Positions 46,193 to 55,000 of a stretch of 64,000 bases of DNA are shown here, piece after piece. Every line of letters starts with the position of its first letter. Within the stretch, counting starts at the first letter, position 1. The stretch is from Bacteroidota bacterium (lineage in GTDB: Bacteria; Bacteroidota; Bacteroidia; B-17B0; Aurantibacillaceae): the NCBI GenBank assembly GCA_018267655.1, contig JAFDYB010000057.1, positions 1-64,000 of the forward strand. Direction: 5' to 3'. Under the pieces are notes generated by a model. It was given only the letters and a program-made list of their open reading frames with translations, ran no database searches and was not told the DNA's origin. The position numbers and the translations under genes are program-made.

Positions 46193-47341
46193 TTACGCCA
46201 AATGCTTTATAATTTCCTCGCAAATAAATTCCGATGCTTTTCCATCTCCGTAAAATTGAGGATAGTTTAAGTTTTCAGTAGATGTAAAATGATTAAAGGC
46301 TGTAATAATTTTTTCTTCATTTGCATCGCAAATCAGTGCAGCCCCACATTCTACCAACTCTACCCACTCGGTTTCCGGACGTAAAATAGCACAAGGTTTT
46401 TTAAAATAAAAAGCTTCTTTTTGTACACCGCCACTATCGGTCATAACCATAAGGCAGTTTTTTTCAAGCGCAATCATTTCTAAAAAACCGGCCGGCTCAG
46501 TAATAATAAAGTTTGTGTTTAGTTTTATTTCATTTAACAAGCTTGAACTTAAATTTTTTTCGAGTAGTTTTGATGTTCGCGGGTGAAGCGGCAAAACTAT
46601 TTTTATAGAATTTGTTTTTGAAAGAGTGTTAAGTGCATTAAATAAAGCGTTTAACCTTATTGGTTCGTCTGTGTTATTATTTCTGTGAATTGTAGCAAGA
46701 ATAAATTTATTTTTTTGTAATTGTAATGCTTGAATAATATCGCTTTTTTGATCAGAAATATTACTGTAATAGATACTATTATCATACATAACATCGCCGC
46801 AATGATAAATTTTTGGATTATTTACAGTATATGGTGCGCTGTTTGCTTGTTTAAATCCTTCGTTTAATAAGTTATTAAACCCTGTTTTTGTAGGGGTAAA
46901 TAACAGTGTGCTAATATGGTCGGCCATAATACGATTAACCTCTTCGGGCATTGCTTTATTAAAGGAGCGTAAGCCGGCCTCTACGTGCACAACAGGCACG
47001 TGAATTTTAGATGCTGCAATTGCGCCGGCCAGTGTTGAATTAGTATCGCCATATAAAATAATGGCATTTGGTTTTTCTAATAATAAAATCTCTTCAATGC
47101 CTGTAATCATTGCAGCTGTTTGTTTTCCATGTCCCCCACTGCCAATGTTTAAGTTATATTTTGGTTTAGGTATTCCTAATTCATCAAAAAAAACACCACT
47201 CATATTTTCATCGTAGTGTTGCCCTGTGTGTACAATAATTTCAGTTATATCATTATTAAATTTTGTGTTAATAGCTCTACTTAGGGCAGCAGCTTTTATG
47301 ATTTGTGGCCTCGCGCCTATAATTGTAATAAGTTTAATCAT
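46193..47341 (-). CDS. wecB: UDP-N-acetylglucosamine 2-epimerase (non-hydrolysing)
   Basis: A 382-residue WecB/MnaA-type epimerase that interconverts UDP-GlcNAc and UDP-ManNAc. The N-terminal IIGARPQIIKAAAL, HTGQHYDENMS, the catalytic block EAGLRSFNKAMPEEVNR and the C-terminal TDSGGVQKEAFYFKKPC are present. The ManNAc product is used for surface polysaccharides. No other sugar-nucleotide gene lies next to it. It follows radC by 24 bases on the same strand. Confidence 0.95.
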   Translation of the reverse strand: MIKLITIIGARPQIIKAAALSRAINTKFNNDITEIIVHTGQHYDENMSGVFFDELGIPKPKYNLNIGSGGHGKQTAAMITGIEEILLLEKPNAIILYGDTNSTLAGAIAASKIHVPVVHVEAGLRSFNKAMPEEVNRIMADHISTLLFTPTKTGFNNLLNEGFKQANSAPYTVNNPKIYHCGDVMYDNSIYYSNISDQKSDIIQALQLQKNKFILATIHRNNNTDEPIRLNALFNALNTLSKTNSIKIVLPLHPRTSKLLEKNLSSSLLNEIKLNTNFIITEPAGFLEMIALEKNCLMVMTDSGGVQKEAFYFKKPCAILRPETEWVELVECGAALICDANEEKIITAFNHFTSTENLNYPQFYGDGKASEFICEEIIKHLA

Positions 47342-47365
47342 ACTAATTTTGAGGTAGATTTTGAA

Positions 47366-48058
47366 TTACAATTTTCCCTCATCGGCAAAGCTATAATATT
47401 TTTGCTCACCAACAATAATATGATCTAAAAGAGAAACATCAAATAATTTAAGAGCATCTTTAATTTGACTAGTTAATTTTATATCCGATTCACTTGGTAT
47501 AATATTGCCGCTGGGATGGTTGTGCCCTAAAACAATCGAACTTGCGCTACATTCAATAGCTTTTTTAGCAATAGCTCTAACATCAACTATGGTGGCACTT
47601 ACGCCGCCTTTACTTATCTGAAATTCTGCAATCACTTCGCTTGCGCGGTTTAGCAGTAAAATCCAAAACTCTTCATAATTTAAATCGCTAAGTCTTATCA
47701 TAAAAATATCATACGCATTTTTACTTATTAAAATTTTTACTCGTTGAGGAGTATCGCTTAAATTGCGTCTTCTTCCTAACTCAAGCGAAGCCAATATATT
47801 TATGGCTTTAACAGTACCAATGCCTTTAAATTTTTTAAAATCTGAAATGGTTAATTTAGCAATATTGGCTAAGTTATTTTGATATGAATTTAAAATGCGC
47901 TGTGCTAGCTGAATTGCAGTTTCGTTTTTATTTCCTGAACTTAAAACTATCGCTAAAAGCTCCGCATCGCTAAGTGCGCTACGCCCAAATTTTAAAAACT
48001 TTTCTCTTGGCCGATCTTCTTCGGCAAGACTCTTAATGGATATGTGTTTTTGATTCAT
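47366..48058 (-). CDS. radC: RadC family JAB1/MPN-domain protein
   Basis: A 230-residue RadC homologue with a helix-hairpin-helix region (about 70-95; KFKGIGTVKAINILASLELG) and a JAMM metalloprotease-like domain (about 110-230). The JAMM residues are His179, His181 and Asp192 in GHNHPSGNIIPSESD. The old link to DNA repair is disputed, and the function of the family is not settled. The gene leads into wecB with a 24-base gap. Confidence 0.93.
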   Translation of the reverse strand: MNQKHISIKSLAEEDRPREKFLKFGRSALSDAELLAIVLSSGNKNETAIQLAQRILNSYQNNLANIAKLTISDFKKFKGIGTVKAINILASLELGRRRNLSDTPQRVKILISKNAYDIFMIRLSDLNYEEFWILLLNRASEVIAEFQISKGGVSATIVDVRAIAKKAIECSASSIVLGHNHPSGNIIPSESDIKLTSQIKDALKLFDVSLLDHIIVGEQKYYSFADEGKL

Positions 48059-48100
48059 TTTTTTATTTAAAAATATTAATTTTTTTTATACTTAAAACTA

Positions 48101-48129
48101 TTTGTTGAACGTAATTTTAGATACATTTG
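48101..48129 (+). promoter_or_regulatory. promoter of the 48148 gene
   Basis: TTTG (48101-48104) and TACATTTG (48122-48129) match the Bacteroidota -33 and -7 boxes with a 17-base spacer. The start site should be near 48135, 13 bases before the ATG at 48148. The TTG at 48127 lies inside the -7 box, which rules it out as start codon. Confidence 0.6.
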
Positions 48130-48147
48130 TTTTTTAACACAACACCA

Positions 48148-48669
48148 ATGCTATTGCACGATGAAGCTATCTTTTACGAAAAGCAAAAATTTAATCAATG
48201 GTGGCATAAGCTTCTATTAATAGTAATTAATGGGATTTTTGTATTCTCCGTTGTTCGTCAGGTAATTTTTAATATACCATCTGGCGGTAGTGAGGGCTTA
48301 TTTGTTTCTGCAGCCACAGTGCTTATAATTTCTATTTTCATATTAAGCACAAAACTTGAAACAATTGTGAAACACAATGGCATTTATACAAGGTTTTTTC
48401 CTTTTCACTTTAAGTTTAAATATTTTAGTTGGAACTCTTTAACGGCTTGTTATATTAGAGAATACGCTCCCATAATGGAATATGGTGGATGGGGTTTAAG
48501 ATACGGTGTTTTTGGAAATGGCAAAGCCTATAATGTGTCGGGTAACAAGGGACTTCAACTCAAATTTGTAACTGATAAAAAACTTTTAATTGGCACTCAA
48601 AAACCCGAAGAGTTAGAAAAGGCGCTTAAAAACATTAAACAAAATAACAATAATGTTAAGGATATTTAA
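48148..48669 (+). CDS. membrane protein of unknown function, two-helix plus PH-like region
   Basis: A 173-residue protein. Two hydrophobic helices (about 22-40 and 52-70) are followed by a soluble beta-rich segment (about 70-160; FPFHFKFKYFSWNSLTACYI, GGWGLRYGVFGNGKAY, LQLKFVTDKKLLIGTQKPEEL). The last part resembles the PH-like domains of small bacterial membrane proteins. I do not recognise a family. The ATG is set by the promoter at 48101-48129, which removes the upstream TTG from consideration. The MFS gene follows after 47 bases. Confidence 0.6.
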   Translation: MLLHDEAIFYEKQKFNQWWHKLLLIVINGIFVFSVVRQVIFNIPSGGSEGLFVSAATVLIISIFILSTKLETIVKHNGIYTRFFPFHFKFKYFSWNSLTACYIREYAPIMEYGGWGLRYGVFGNGKAYNVSGNKGLQLKFVTDKKLLIGTQKPEELEKALKNIKQNNNNVKDI

Positions 48670-48716
48670 TTTTTATGCGCTATTTGTTTTAATTACTAAT
48701 ATTGTGCGAGTTTATT

Positions 48717-49979
48717 ATGCCTCTTATAAAAGCTGAGTCGCTCAAAATTTTTAAAATAAAAGAGTTTAGATACTATGTTATTGCTCGCTTTTTTTTAACG
48801 CTTGCAATACAAATGCAATTTGCAACTATTAGCTTACAAATTTATTACGAATACACAAAAGAAGAGTTTACACAAGGTTTGCTAGGCTTAACCGAGGCTA
48901 TTCCATTTATAATTGCTTCGTTTTTTAGCGGGCATTTTGCCGATAATTTCTCAAGAAAACGAATTTTTTTGTTTGGAATTGCGGCCTTAATTATAGGATC
49001 GGTATTGTTATTTCTTAATGCATTGCCAAACATTGCTTTATTTAAAAGCCTTGGGCAGGTTTGGCTGTTTTTTGTAATTTTTTTATTTGGTATAATTCGT
49101 TCGTTTTTGGCAGCAACAACACAGCCTTATTTAAGTCAAATTGTGCCGCGCAATATGTACACTCACTCGGCTACTTTTAACAGTACTGCATGGCATTCTG
49201 GTGCAATAATGGGGCCTGTTTTGGCCGGTATAATATATTCGTTAAATAACTCTTTTAATCCTTATTTGTGTCATGCTTTTGTAATGTTGTTTTTTTTAAC
49301 AGCATTTATTTTTATCGCACTTATTAAGCACAAGGGTATTCCTGAAAAGATTGAGCAGTCAAAAGAAGGGATAGTTGAAGGGTTAAAAGAGGGTATAAAA
49401 TTTGTTTGGGGTAATAAACTAATTTTAAGTACACTTTCATTAGATTTATTTGCAGTTTTATTTGGGGGAGCTGTTGCTTTAATACCAGCATTTACCGATA
49501 AAATTTTGCACATGGGCCCCGAAGCTTATGGTTTATTAAGAACGGCCCCTGCAGTAGGCGCAGTGGTTATGGCGGTAATTATGATTTTTATTCCCCCACA
49601 AAAAAAAGCCGGCTTAGCATTAATGTTATCGGTAATTGCGTTTGGAGTTTTTACAGTTTTATTTGCACTTTCTACCAGTTACTTTTTAGCATTTGCAATG
49701 TTATTTTTAACCGGAGCATTTGATAATGTGAGTGTAGTAGTTAGGCATAGTATTTTGCAATTAAAAACACCCGATAACATGCGAGGTAGGGTAAGTGCTA
49801 TAAATAGTGTTTTTATTGGAAGCAGCAATGAAATTGGCGCTTTTGAAAGTGGCTTTACCGCAAAATTATTTGGTTTAGTTCCCTCTATTGCAATTGGAGG
49901 CATCATGACTATTTTAGTTGTTTTTGGGGTAGATAGATTAAACCCTAAACTCAAAAAATTAAATTTAAACGACCTTTAA
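48717..49979 (+). CDS. MFS transporter
   Basis: From the ATG at 48717 this is a 420-residue protein with about twelve hydrophobic helices in two halves. It shows the MFS loop motif after helix II, GHFADNFSRKRIF, and a second conserved block, DNMRGRVSAINSVFIGSSN. The length and these motifs agree with the MFS_3 (EntS-like) group, mostly exporters. A TTG at 48702 would add five residues (MCEFI) but is unlikely. The substrate is unknown. A 41-bp repeat follows 39 bases after the stop. Confidence 0.85.
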   Translation: MPLIKAESLKIFKIKEFRYYVIARFFLTLAIQMQFATISLQIYYEYTKEEFTQGLLGLTEAIPFIIASFFSGHFADNFSRKRIFLFGIAALIIGSVLLFLNALPNIALFKSLGQVWLFFVIFLFGIIRSFLAATTQPYLSQIVPRNMYTHSATFNSTAWHSGAIMGPVLAGIIYSLNNSFNPYLCHAFVMLFFLTAFIFIALIKHKGIPEKIEQSKEGIVEGLKEGIKFVWGNKLILSTLSLDLFAVLFGGAVALIPAFTDKILHMGPEAYGLLRTAPAVGAVVMAVIMIFIPPQKKAGLALMLSVIAFGVFTVLFALSTSYFLAFAMLFLTGAFDNVSVVVRHSILQLKTPDNMRGRVSAINSVFIGSSNEIGAFESGFTAKLFGLVPSIAIGGIMTILVVFGVDRLNPKLKKLNLNDL

Positions 49980-50018
49980 AAAAAAACAGATTTAAATAAA
50001 CTTATATTTTATTGCCTT

Positions 50019-50059
50019 ATACCAAGTACAAATATATTGTAGCCCAATTTACTTGGTAT
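50019..50059. repeat. 41-bp dispersed repeat with 10-bp terminal inverted repeats
   Basis: ATACCAAGTA (50019-50028) and TACTTGGTAT (50050-50059) are perfect inverted ends around a 21-base centre. It lies between two convergent genes, so it could fold as a bidirectional terminator, or be a REP/MITE-like element. A 37/41 copy lies at 36773-36813. Confidence 0.8.
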
Positions 50060-50063
50060 TAGT

Positions 50064-50735
50064 TTAATGTTTTGAAACAAGAAAAGCTCCTGCAAAAAAA
50101 ATGCTAATAATTGAAGCTATTGATCCCACGGCAAAACTACTCCATACGTTACTTCTTTTAATTTTATGCGCTTCTTTTATATAAGCATATTTATAAATGT
50201 TATTTTTGAAATAGTCAAAGTTTGAAACATTTAAATTAATTGAATTTGGCGGACTTGAATTAACGCTTATAGCTGTAATTAACCCGCAAGGAATGCAAAC
50301 CCAGCTTACTAAGCCCGTTACTATTGAAGGCGTTTTGTTAATATAATTTGAATCAGCATTTCTAATTGCTCTTATATTAATAGCGTTTTCGTATAGTTTT
50401 TTATTTCCACAACTGTCGCCGGAAATATTAAATAGAGTGCAATCATTACTTTTTTTATTTAACAATGCGGCATTTTGAATGGTATCATTATAATAGTTAT
50501 GTATTACAAATGTTTTAGTAGTGCCATTTTTAAAAACTATTTTTTTAATATCATTGTTGTTTATGGTTATTTGTGGGCCATCATTCATTTGATAAAACAC
50601 ATATTTGGTGGTTCCGGGCAATATTTCAATTATTTTTACAAGTTCGGTGTTGTTATTGTTTAAAAATAGGGAGTCTTGTGCTTTTATTAACACAACAACT
50701 AACATGTAGTACAATATTAATAAGTTTTTTTTCAT
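50064..50735 (-). CDS. secreted/membrane protein with glycine-rich helices, similar architecture to the 17.7-kb gene
   Basis: A 223-residue protein with a signal peptide (MKKNLLILYYMLVVVLIKAQ), a beta-rich extracytoplasmic region (ITINNNDIKKIVFKNGTTKTF), and two C-terminal hydrophobic segments (about 145-165 and 196-220). The segment between them has YKYAYIKEAHKIKRSN, comparable to YILGYERVARQKRR in the gene at 17732. Overall order and spacing agree between the two; identity is low. The function is unknown. Confidence 0.6.
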   Translation of the reverse strand: MKKNLLILYYMLVVVLIKAQDSLFLNNNNTELVKIIEILPGTTKYVFYQMNDGPQITINNNDIKKIVFKNGTTKTFVIHNYYNDTIQNAALLNKKSNDCTLFNISGDSCGNKKLYENAINIRAIRNADSNYINKTPSIVTGLVSWVCIPCGLITAISVNSSPPNSINLNVSNFDYFKNNIYKYAYIKEAHKIKRSNVWSSFAVGSIASIISIFFAGAFLVSKH

Positions 50736-50892
50736 GGTAGGTTTGTTTAATTTTTTTGCAATAGAGTAAGGTAAGAATATTACAAGGCTAATAAATTACT
50801 ATACAAAAAACAAAACAGACAAAGTTAGGTTTATTTTTTTTCGTATGATGTATAGAACGTAATGCTTTTAAAAAGACGATAGATTTAAAGAT

Positions 50893-51327
50893 TTAATCAG
50901 CATGTTCTTTTTCAAAATCATGATCGTAAATTAATTGCTTAAATAAAAGTATTAATAAGGCTCCTGATGTTTGTTCAATCATTTGCCAAATACAATCAAT
51001 TATTAAATGTTCTGGTTTTAAGTTTTTAGTTAGTGAAAAATTAAGTACGGTTACTATCATAAATAAACAAAATCCGGAAATTATGCCGGTTAACAGGCCC
51101 CTTGAAAAATCGCCGCGGATTGGTTTTAAAAATTGCGATTCAAATAAAAAATAAATTACGGCACCTAAAATTAAGTAGGTAAATGCAGCAAAAACAATAA
51201 ACCACGTTAAGGGAAACATGATGCGCTGAAAATCATTAAGAAAAACACCGTGCCATAAATAAAAAAGAGAAAACATTAGGATTGAAGATCCAATCCAACT
51301 AACAAAAAATCTAAGACCAATTTTCAT
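50893..51327 (-). CDS. small membrane protein with four helices
   Basis: A 144-residue protein with four hydrophobic helices (about 6-25, 38-60, 78-100 and 118-136), short loops and a charged C-terminal tail (YDHDFEKEHAD). I do not recognise the family. It lies 116 bases downstream of polA on the same strand. Confidence 0.55.
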   Translation of the reverse strand: MKIGLRFFVSWIGSSILMFSLFYLWHGVFLNDFQRIMFPLTWFIVFAAFTYLILGAVIYFLFESQFLKPIRGDFSRGLLTGIISGFCLFMIVTVLNFSLTKNLKPEHLIIDCIWQMIEQTSGALLILLFKQLIYDHDFEKEHAD

Positions 51328-51443
51328 GTTTTTATTCCTTCTAGCAAGTAATAATAAGCAAAGTTAAGAAAAAAATAGTTTACTCTGCTTATACATTTAT
51401 AAAATACAATTTGTTATTAAACAAATTTAATATAGCTGATTTT

Positions 51444-54275
51444 TTAATGTGCCTCTAACCAATTATTGCCTGTACCTATGCCTACTTCTACGGGCACATT
51501 AAGCGGCATAGCATTTTTCATGGCATTTTCAACTAATTGTTTTACTTTTTCTAACTCTGGCTTATACACATCAAAAACAAGCTCATCGTGAACTTGCAAA
51601 AGCATTTTAGATTTTAGGTTTTCAGTTGAAAATAATTTAGCAATGTTAATCATCGCTATTTTTATCATATCGGCTGCGCTTCCTTGTATAGGAGCGTTAA
51701 TTGCATTTCGCTCGGCAAAGCCTCGCACAGTGGCGTTATTGCTATTAATATCGCGAAGCCAGCGTTTGCGTCCCATAAGTGTTTGAACATATCCTTTTTG
51801 TTTAGCTTGTAACACTTGGTTTTCCATGTAGCTTTTAATCCCGTCGTATTCTCTAAAATAATTATCAATTAATTGTTTTGCTTCGCTGCGCGAAATATTT
51901 AAATTTTCGGCTAAGCCAAATGCTCCTTGCCCATAAATAATACCAAAGTTTACACTCTTAGCCTTGTAGCGCATTTCTTTTGAAACATCGTTTTCAGAAA
52001 TGCCATAAACTTTTGCGGCAGTTGCCGTGTGTATGTCTTTATTTAAATTAAAGGCTTCACACATGTTTTTATCTCCACTAATGCTTGCTACTATTCGTAG
52101 CTCGATTTGAGAGTAATCGGCACTTAATAAAATAAAATCGTTATTTCTTGGTACAAATGCTTTGCGAATATATCTGCCTCGTTCGGTTCTGACAGGAATA
52201 TTTTGAAGATTGGGATTATCGCTGCTTAAACGACCCGTAACGGCAACAACTTGATTAAATGAGGTGTGTATGCGGCCTGTGTTTTGATTTACCATTTGTG
52301 GCAAGGCATCAACATAAGTTGATTTTAATTTTACAAGCTCGCGATAATCTAAAATTTTTGAAACAATTGGATGATTATTTTCCAGTTTTTTTAAAATGTC
52401 TTCGCCGGTTGCATACTGCCCTGTTTTTGTTTTTTTTGGTTTATCGGTTATTTTAAGCCAATCAAATAATATGTCACCTACTTGCTTTGGTGATGATATA
52501 TTAAAAGGTGAGCCTGCTAATTTTTGAATTTCAGATTCAACAGTTATTATTTCAGATTTTAATTGTTCAGAAAATTGGGAGAGCGATGCCACGTCAATAG
52601 TAATTCCTTCGCGCTCCATATTTGCCAATACAGGAATAAGTGGGGTTTCTACGGTATAAAATAAATTTTCAACTTCTGCTTTTTTAAGTTCTGGTTCAAA
52701 AACATGTTTTAATTGTAAGGTTATATCAGCATCTTCGGCTGCATAGTCTTTTATTTGATCTATTGGCACATTACGCATTGTGCCTTGTTCTTTTCCTTTT
52801 TTTCCTATTAATGTTTCTATGCTTATGGGTTGATAGTTTAAATAAGTTTGAGATAATAAGTCCATGTTATGACGCATTTCGGGCATAAATAGGAAGTGGG
52901 CAACCATTGTATCGAAGAGTTTATTTTTTAATTCGATATTATAGTTTTTAAGGATATGAAAATCGTATTTAATATTTTGCCCAATTAATGTTTTTTGCTC
53001 ATCGTTAAATATGTGTTTAAATGCTTGTAATTGATCAGTAGCATTTTGTTTATTTTCGTTTATAGGCAGGTAATATGCTTCGCCTGCTTTAACTGAAAAT
53101 GAAAGCCCAACTAATTCGGCATCAATTACGTTGAGTGATGTTGTTTCGGTGTCAAAACAAAATTGGGTGGAGTTGTTTAATTGATTAATGAGGTCAGCTA
53201 ATACAGTTTGATTGTTCACTAAAATATAGGTAGGCGCTGTATTTATTATGGTGTTATAGTTAGTTTGTGTTTGTTCTTGTTCAGTAGGTGTATTTGTAAA
53301 AAATTCGGCTGTGCTAAATAAATCAGGTTGGCTTGTTGCTGTTTTTGATGTGTATATTTTTTCTGTTTCTGTTGATGGTATATCAAGTTCTTCGTTTAAA
53401 ACTTTTTTAGCAATTGCTTTAAATTCAAGTTCAGTAAACAGTTCTTTAAGGGCTGTATGATTTGGGTTTTTGAGTTGTAATTTTTCTTCTTCAAAATTAA
53501 TTGGGCAGTCAATGATTATTGTAGCCAGTCGTTTTGATTGAATTGCCAGTTCTTTATGTTGTTCAACTTTTTCTTTTGTTTTGCCTTTTAGTTTATCGGT
53601 ATTTGCTAATAGGTTTTCGATGCTGCCAAAGTCTTTAATAAACTGAATGGCTGTTTTTTCACCAATACCGGGTATGCCGGGTATATTATCTACTTTATCG
53701 CCCATTAATCCTAAAATATCAATGAGTTGCAAAACATTTGTAATTTCCCATTTTTTACATATTTCGTTAATGCCTAAAATTTCTGCGCCGTTGCCTAAGC
53801 GCGCCGGTTTATAAATAAATGTATTGTTGTCAACAAGTTGTCCGTAATCTTTATCCGGAGTCATCATATAGGTGGTGTACCCCGTTTGTTCTGCTTTACG
53901 AGCAAGTGTTCCAATTAAGTCATCGGCTTCGTAGCCAGGCAAACCAATTACTTCAATGTTAAATCCTTTAATTAAATCAATAATCAGTGGAATTGACGAT
54001 CGTAAGTCTTCAGGCATTTCTTCTCGATTTGCTTTGTAATCTTTAAATTCTTCGTGGCGTTGTGTTGGGGCATCTGTATCAAATACAACTGCAATGTGAC
54101 TTGGTTTTTCTTTATTTAATATTTCGAGCAATGTGTTGCAAAAGCCAAAAATAGCGCTTGTGTTAAAACCTTTTGAGTTAATACGTGGGTTATTGCTAAA
54201 AGCAAAGTAACTTCTATATATTAATGCAAAGGCATCGAGTAAAAAAAGTTTTTTTGGTGTGTCTTTTGTTAACAT
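51444..54275 (-). CDS. polA: DNA polymerase I
   Basis: A 943-residue PolA. The 5' nuclease domain (1-300) has FLLDAFALIYRSYFAF, the metal-site acidic residues in GYEADDLIG and the H3TH region VDNIPGIPGIGEKTA. The 3'-5' exonuclease domain (about 350-540) keeps all key motifs: FDTET (Asp375/Glu377), GQNIKYDFHIL and YAAEDAD, so proofreading should be active. The polymerase domain (about 560-943) has TGRLSSDNPNLQNIP, motif A LLSADYSQIELRI and motif C QVHDELVFDV. The gene starts 21 bases after a small secreted-protein gene and likely shares its transcript. Confidence 0.97.
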   Translation of the reverse strand: MLTKDTPKKLFLLDAFALIYRSYFAFSNNPRINSKGFNTSAIFGFCNTLLEILNKEKPSHIAVVFDTDAPTQRHEEFKDYKANREEMPEDLRSSIPLIIDLIKGFNIEVIGLPGYEADDLIGTLARKAEQTGYTTYMMTPDKDYGQLVDNNTFIYKPARLGNGAEILGINEICKKWEITNVLQLIDILGLMGDKVDNIPGIPGIGEKTAIQFIKDFGSIENLLANTDKLKGKTKEKVEQHKELAIQSKRLATIIIDCPINFEEEKLQLKNPNHTALKELFTELEFKAIAKKVLNEELDIPSTETEKIYTSKTATSQPDLFSTAEFFTNTPTEQEQTQTNYNTIINTAPTYILVNNQTVLADLINQLNNSTQFCFDTETTSLNVIDAELVGLSFSVKAGEAYYLPINENKQNATDQLQAFKHIFNDEQKTLIGQNIKYDFHILKNYNIELKNKLFDTMVAHFLFMPEMRHNMDLLSQTYLNYQPISIETLIGKKGKEQGTMRNVPIDQIKDYAAEDADITLQLKHVFEPELKKAEVENLFYTVETPLIPVLANMEREGITIDVASLSQFSEQLKSEIITVESEIQKLAGSPFNISSPKQVGDILFDWLKITDKPKKTKTGQYATGEDILKKLENNHPIVSKILDYRELVKLKSTYVDALPQMVNQNTGRIHTSFNQVVAVTGRLSSDNPNLQNIPVRTERGRYIRKAFVPRNNDFILLSADYSQIELRIVASISGDKNMCEAFNLNKDIHTATAAKVYGISENDVSKEMRYKAKSVNFGIIYGQGAFGLAENLNISRSEAKQLIDNYFREYDGIKSYMENQVLQAKQKGYVQTLMGRKRWLRDINSNNATVRGFAERNAINAPIQGSAADMIKIAMINIAKLFSTENLKSKMLLQVHDELVFDVYKPELEKVKQLVENAMKNAMPLNVPVEVGIGTGNNWLEAH

Positions 54276-54296
54276 AGTTGAGCGTATAATTGTAAT

Positions 54297-54854
54297 TTAT
54301 TTAGGCCGATTATTGTATTTAGTAATTACATTGGCCGCACTTACTTCGTCAATATTTTTATCTCCTTCGTAATCACTGGCGTAGCTGGCTGCACCGCTCA
54401 TCATTTCTTGTAATTGTTTTTTAAGTTTAGCAGGTTTTACATCGGTCATTTTTTTATCACCCTCTCTGATTAAAAAATATTCGGGAGAAAATGATGAAGC
54501 GTTCATTCTTACCTCTTCAACAATTAATTTATACATACTAATTTCTCCTTGTGCAATAACTTTGAAAAAAAATTTTTCGCCACCAAATTCTTTAGTTTCA
54601 AAATGCGTTTTATCAAATCCGTATGCCTTTACTTTATTGGGTTTGTATGTTTTTTGTATGCCTTGAGTATCTTTAAAAATTATTTTATTATACAAATCTT
54701 GTTCTTTTTTAGAATTTAATTTAATATCTCCTTTGAGTGTGTCTGATTTTTCGGTAACAATATAGCCGGGCACAAATTGTTGTTGGGCTTTGTTTAAAAA
54801 AGGCATAGAAAGCAGAAAGGGTAAAATAAGGACTTGTTTTTTTAATTTTTTCAT
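54297..54854 (-). CDS. secreted protein of unknown function upstream of polA
   Basis: From the ATG at 54854 the protein has 185 residues and starts with a signal peptide (MKKLKKQVLILPFLLSMPFL, then NKAQ). An ATG at 54884 would add ten residues in front of the signal. The mature part begins FVPGYIVTEKSDTLKGDIKL, a pattern common in Bacteroidota secreted proteins, and is beta-rich (KVKAYGFDK, FFFKVIAQGEISMYKLIVEE). A polar C-terminal tail follows. Function is unknown. polA follows by 21 bases. Confidence 0.6.
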   Translation of the reverse strand: MKKLKKQVLILPFLLSMPFLNKAQQQFVPGYIVTEKSDTLKGDIKLNSKKEQDLYNKIIFKDTQGIQKTYKPNKVKAYGFDKTHFETKEFGGEKFFFKVIAQGEISMYKLIVEEVRMNASSFSPEYFLIREGDKKMTDVKPAKLKKQLQEMMSGAASYASDYEGDKNIDEVSAANVITKYNNRPK

Positions 54855-55000
54855 GTGTAGTATTCGTTTGTTTTTTGTTATCATTTAGGGTATTCGTGTT
54901 AGCTAATTTGAGTTTATGTGTATTGGCACACGTTTGTTTTTAATAAGATTAAGGATTTAAAGTACAACTTTTCTTACTAATTGTAATTAATGTTAGCAAC

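Noticed and set aside
46185-46197. CGTAAATTTTACG palindrome between the BamA-like and wecB genes
   Set aside because: It overlaps the wecB stop codon and has a stem of only 6 bp with no T-run; chance palindromes are common in AT-rich DNA.
48127-48147. TTG start that would extend the 48148 gene by seven codons
   Set aside because: It lies inside the -7 promoter box TACATTTG; a start in the promoter cannot be transcribed.
48702-48716. TTG start that would extend the MFS gene by five codons
   Set aside because: The ATG at 48717 gives a normal N-terminus, and the added residues have no support.
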